Positions 41,743-44,002 of a DNA stretch of 44,002 nt are shown here, piece after piece. Made by a program: the position numbers and the translations under genes. The stretch covers positions 1-44,002 of IMG/VR virus record IMGVR_UViG_3300046525_000106. One strand, given 5' to 3'. Each line of letters starts with the position of its first letter. Within the stretch, counting starts at the first letter, position 1. The DNA comes from a virus. Under the pieces are notes generated by a model. It did not search any database, was not told the DNA's origin, and worked only from the letters and a program-made list of their open reading frames with translations.

Positions 41743-42260
41743 GAAAGTTGATTTTCCTCAACTACGATCTTTATAAATTTTTCAATTTTAAAATGCGGAT
41801 AACGTGATTTGATAAAGGCTAAGCCGCATTTAATGTCCTGTTGGATTTGCGAACCATATGTATCATTACTCTTTGCAATATCTCGAATAGACTCACCCAT
41901 CACGTAATGCCACCAGATTGCTCCGATCCATTCCTGAACAACCTCATCATCTATACTTTGAAGATCAAGAACCATTCTATGAATTGCCCGTGCTTCATTA
42001 TCGTTTAATTGACAGCAAGTACCCTTACGACGCGTACATAAACGATCTTTTAAAGTTTCATCGCTCATGTACATAGCCATAAATTTTTCACGTTGTTTTT
42101 GAGTAATGCGTTTAGTTGGCATAGTCTTAACAATTTTAACCATTGTTTCAGTATCACCGTTTAGCCATGCTCCTAGCTGTCGGCACCATTCTTCAAAACT
42201 ATATTTAGACCAATCGACCGCTTGTAAAATGTGTTGTTGTACTGGCATATTCATTTTCAT
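41739..42260 (-). CDS. Q-like late antitermination protein
   Basis: A 173-aa protein, about the size of phage Q-type antiterminators. The C-terminal part has an HTH-like region (YVMGESIRDIAKSNDTYGSQIQQDI) after a WIGAIWWHY segment, a pattern I associate with the Phage_antitermQ-type family. Paired cysteines (LCTRRKGTCC) could bind zinc, as in some Q proteins. It overlaps the preceding nuclease gene by ATGA. Its 3' end carries the predicted late promoter, the classical position relative to lambda Q. The assignment rests on position as much as sequence. Confidence 0.72.
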   Translation of the reverse strand: MKMNMPVQQHILQAVDWSKYSFEEWCRQLGAWLNGDTETMVKIVKTMPTKRITQKQREKFMAMYMSDETLKDRLCTRRKGTCCQLNDNEARAIHRMVLDLQSIDDEVVQEWIGAIWWHYVMGESIRDIAKSNDTYGSQIQQDIKCGLAFIKSRYPHFKIEKFIKIVVEENQLS

Positions 42261-42640
42261 CCCACCAATTGCTCTATTTGTTTAATCGCCACGCCTGCTT
42301 TCACTTGCTCTGTACTGAACCGTAAAACTGTAAAACCCATCATTGCCGCCGAGTTATATTTCTCCATATCCCCAATGTAACCTTTACCCCTTGTGTGGCG
42401 TCCACCGCTCCAAATCCCGCCTTCTACCTCTACCAAAATCTTTTTTCCCGAAATTAAAAAATCTGCTCTCCATTTGCGTTTTGGATGGAATTTATATTCC
42501 TGCTCAAAATTAATCTTGCAGGCTTTGAGATGTGTTGCTAATAAAACCTCTCCTACACTAGGTTCCCGTGTTTGCTTTGCTGAACGGCGCTTTTTATTTT
42601 TCTGAATAGGAAATAATTCACGATATTCAGCAAGGCTCAT
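42257..42640 (-). CDS. PD-(D/E)XK-like nuclease, 127 aa
   Basis: The start is ATG 42640 with GGAG 8 nt upstream; a longer frame to 42736 overlaps another gene and is rejected. Core: E in PSVGEVLLATHL, KRKWRADFLI, ILVEVEGGIWSGGRHTRG. This matches Vsr/DUF559-like or VRR-type nucleases and the product of 39459-39896. A phage Holliday-junction or repair nuclease role is plausible. Confidence 0.72.
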   Translation of the reverse strand: MSLAEYRELFPIQKNKKRRSAKQTREPSVGEVLLATHLKACKINFEQEYKFHPKRKWRADFLISGKKILVEVEGGIWSGGRHTRGKGYIGDMEKYNSAAMMGFTVLRFSTEQVKAGVAIKQIEQLVG

Positions 42641-42645
42641 GGAAC

Positions 42646-42759
42646 TCACTCCTGAATTGCCTCCTTTCGCGTATGCCACCAAAGCACTACAACGCCACAG
42701 ATGACTCCAGTTACGATTGATATGAGCATTGCCCAAGCTAAAATTTCAAATTTGTTCAT
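42646..42759 (-). CDS. Short TM protein, 37 aa
   Basis: A short frame: MNKFEILAWAMLISIVTGVI with a membrane helix (about 8-28) and a charged end (HTRKEAIQE). GGAG lies 8 nt before the ATG; the next gene's ribosome binding site is inside its last codons, so the two are closely packed. Confidence 0.65.
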   Translation of the reverse strand: MNKFEILAWAMLISIVTGVICGVVVLWWHTRKEAIQE

Positions 42760-42769
42760 TTTATTGCTC

Positions 42770-43669
42770 CTATTCACATAAACCGTAAGCAGATGAACAT
42801 GCTTCAATACCTTTCATTTGCTCAACTAAATCGTATTGTTTGCCACCTCTAACAGTTTTGGACCATTCCACCAGCTGGTGAATTCCATGCCCTCTATAAT
42901 CAGAAGTGAAGAAAGTTGCTGATTGGTGCTTTGAAACTAAACCTACAATTCGCTCCCATTCAGCTACACGTTCAATTTCTTCAGGAAAACGTTTTGCTAT
43001 TTCCTTAAGTTCATCTTTATTGCAGTTAATACATGGCATGCATCCAACACGCCCCATGCCTTGTTTATATAAAGGGTTCGGTTCTATACCCATATCTGCA
43101 TGAGCTTGAAATACATCTTTTGCTGACCACTTCAGAATTGGTCTGTAGTTGTAAAGACCATCAACAACTTCATTACATTCAGACAAAAATTTACGATCCA
43201 ACGACTCATCTGCTCGAACTCCTTGCCATGACAAAATCATGTGTCCATCTTCTAAAATCGGATAAAACAATTGTTGGATCGGTTTAACTTTCAATTCAGA
43301 AGTACAGAAGCGTCTACGGGTTGACGGAAATCTACTTTTCCAAAGGCACAAATCTAAAAAGGAATTACCAGTTGGTTTAAGAACAGCTAAAGCATTTTCT
43401 ATGAGAGATTCAGAAACACCCTCTTCACGCCATACAGTGCTCACATACTCACGTTTACGGGCAATTTCAAAACTAAAATCAGCCTTAACTCTTTGAATTT
43501 GGATTTCTAAAATTCGTTCCAAATAATCTACATATTCATAAGTTGCTGGGTGTTCATGTCCAGTATCAGCAAACACCGCCTGTAGGTTTTCAACACCCCA
43601 CGCCATTGCTAACAGCAAGGTTGCAGTTGAATCTTTACCACCAGAAACAGAAACAATGTTGTAAATCAT
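42770..43669 (-). CDS. PAPS reductase-like (DndC-like) ATP-PP enzyme
   Basis: A 299-aa protein of the adenine nucleotide alpha-hydrolase group, with PP-loop SGGKDST (9-15), the following FADTGHEHPATYEY, and four likely iron-sulfur ligands: C122 in RRRFCTSELK and C210/C213/C216 in GCMPCINC. This pattern matches phosphoadenosine phosphosulfate reductase and DndC-type proteins. In phages such genes could act in sulfur chemistry on DNA or tRNA, but no Dnd partner genes are visible here. Its start overlaps the stop of the preceding gene by ATGA. Confidence 0.85.
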   Translation of the reverse strand: MIYNIVSVSGGKDSTATLLLAMAWGVENLQAVFADTGHEHPATYEYVDYLERILEIQIQRVKADFSFEIARKREYVSTVWREEGVSESLIENALAVLKPTGNSFLDLCLWKSRFPSTRRRFCTSELKVKPIQQLFYPILEDGHMILSWQGVRADESLDRKFLSECNEVVDGLYNYRPILKWSAKDVFQAHADMGIEPNPLYKQGMGRVGCMPCINCNKDELKEIAKRFPEEIERVAEWERIVGLVSKHQSATFFTSDYRGHGIHQLVEWSKTVRGGKQYDLVEQMKGIEACSSAYGLCE

Positions 43670-43986
43670 GCTGCTGCTCCTTTTTGTTGAAATCCAACCT
43701 GAATGAGGTAAGGCATCAATTTTTGCTGTTGCTCAGGATCTGCAAGTTTTACGGCGATACGTGCAGCAAGTTGTTCATAGCTCTCGTTTCCTTCCGCATA
43801 CTTGCTAGCGAATTCAGGAAGGACAGAAAGTTTTTGAGCGAATGAGTAAATTTGTTTTGAACTAAGAGTGTTTGATTCTCCCTGCGGGACTCGAACCTTC
43901 GATCCATTATTTGAAGATTTAGCTTGTTCACGAGATTTGTATTTTCCACATGCGTTGATTAACCAATCTGCAAAGTGATAATTCAT
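43666..43986 (-). CDS. Hypothetical protein, 106 aa
   Basis: Not recognised. An N-terminal helix (NYHFADWLINACGKYKSREQAK) leads through a polar linker to a helical C-terminus (LAARIAVKLADPEQQQKLMPYLIQVGFQQKG). It is coupled to the PAPS-reductase-like gene by ATGA, which suggests a shared transcript. Its 5' neighbourhood continues beyond the window. Confidence 0.68.
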   Translation of the reverse strand: MNYHFADWLINACGKYKSREQAKSSNNGSKVRVPQGESNTLSSKQIYSFAQKLSVLPEFASKYAEGNESYEQLAARIAVKLADPEQQQKLMPYLIQVGFQQKGAAA

Positions 43987-44002
43987 GAGTTCATCACAAA
44001 GA

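Noticed and set aside
42641-42736. N-terminal extension of the nuclease at 42257
   Set aside because: It overlaps the 37-aa gene in another frame, and GGAG fixes the start at 42640.
43749-43949. Second minus-strand frame of 66 aa
   Set aside because: A shadow inside the 106-aa gene that has its own coupled neighbour.
43987-44002. Right attachment site
   Set aside because: No copy of the tRNA-Gly 3' end near the right edge; the prophage appears to continue beyond.

Overview
The window reads as an Acinetobacter chromosome (closest in style to the A. baumannii group) carrying most of a lambda-like (siphovirus) prophage. The host marker is the 3' part of cysS at the left edge, followed by a promoter and a tRNA-Gly(GCC) gene. 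A tyrosine integrase lies directly downstream of the tRNA, so the tRNA 3' half is the likely attL. No second tRNA 3' end is seen, so the prophage probably runs off the right edge. Species and family names come from memory of protein families; no database search was possible.

Layout. 1-1501: cysS (partial) and tRNA-Gly. 1525-2760: integrase with its own terminator and a hairpin-rich leader. About 2.8-10.4 kb: an AT-rich accessory island with a candidate small RNA, an AraC-type regulator, small hypotheticals, an EptA/PmrC-type lipid A phosphoethanolamine transferase, a COG4705-like membrane protein, a two-TM coiled-coil protein and an unknown 228-aa protein. 10.4-12.5 kb: lysis genes (GH108 endolysin, secreted protein, holin). 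12.5-28.4 kb: tail genes on the minus strand (tip protein J, NlpC/P60 protein, minor tail proteins, tape measure with a transglycosylase domain, G/GT chaperones, tube protein, fibre-like proteins), interrupted by an accessory cassette of lipoproteins, membrane proteins and a PIN-domain gene (22.6-24.9 kb). 28.4-38.8 kb: head-tail connection and head genes (tail terminator, gp10-like, adaptors, major capsid, scaffold, minor head protein, portal, large and small terminase). 38.8-44 kb: metallopeptidase, two related nucleases, small genes, a Q-like antiterminator and a PAPS-reductase-like protein.

How it works together. The late genes appear to be one leftward transcription unit of about 32 kb. 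A Q-like antiterminator gene (41739-42260) overlaps at its 3' end a leftward promoter, and a hairpin terminator follows 35-60 nt after the predicted start, as in the lambda Q/PR'/tR' arrangement. More than twenty further hairpins, most with U-tracts on the minus strand, sit between late genes, so full-length late transcription should need processive antitermination. The tail chaperone pair uses a GGGAAAG slippery heptamer (the lambda G-GT sequence) to make a 254-aa G-T fusion by -1 frameshifting.

The cargo suggests lysogenic conversion: EptA modifies lipid A and can give polymyxin resistance, and its predicted promoter carries a PmrA-box-like repeat that may link it to the host PmrAB system. 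No insertion sequence, CRISPR array or rRNA gene was seen.
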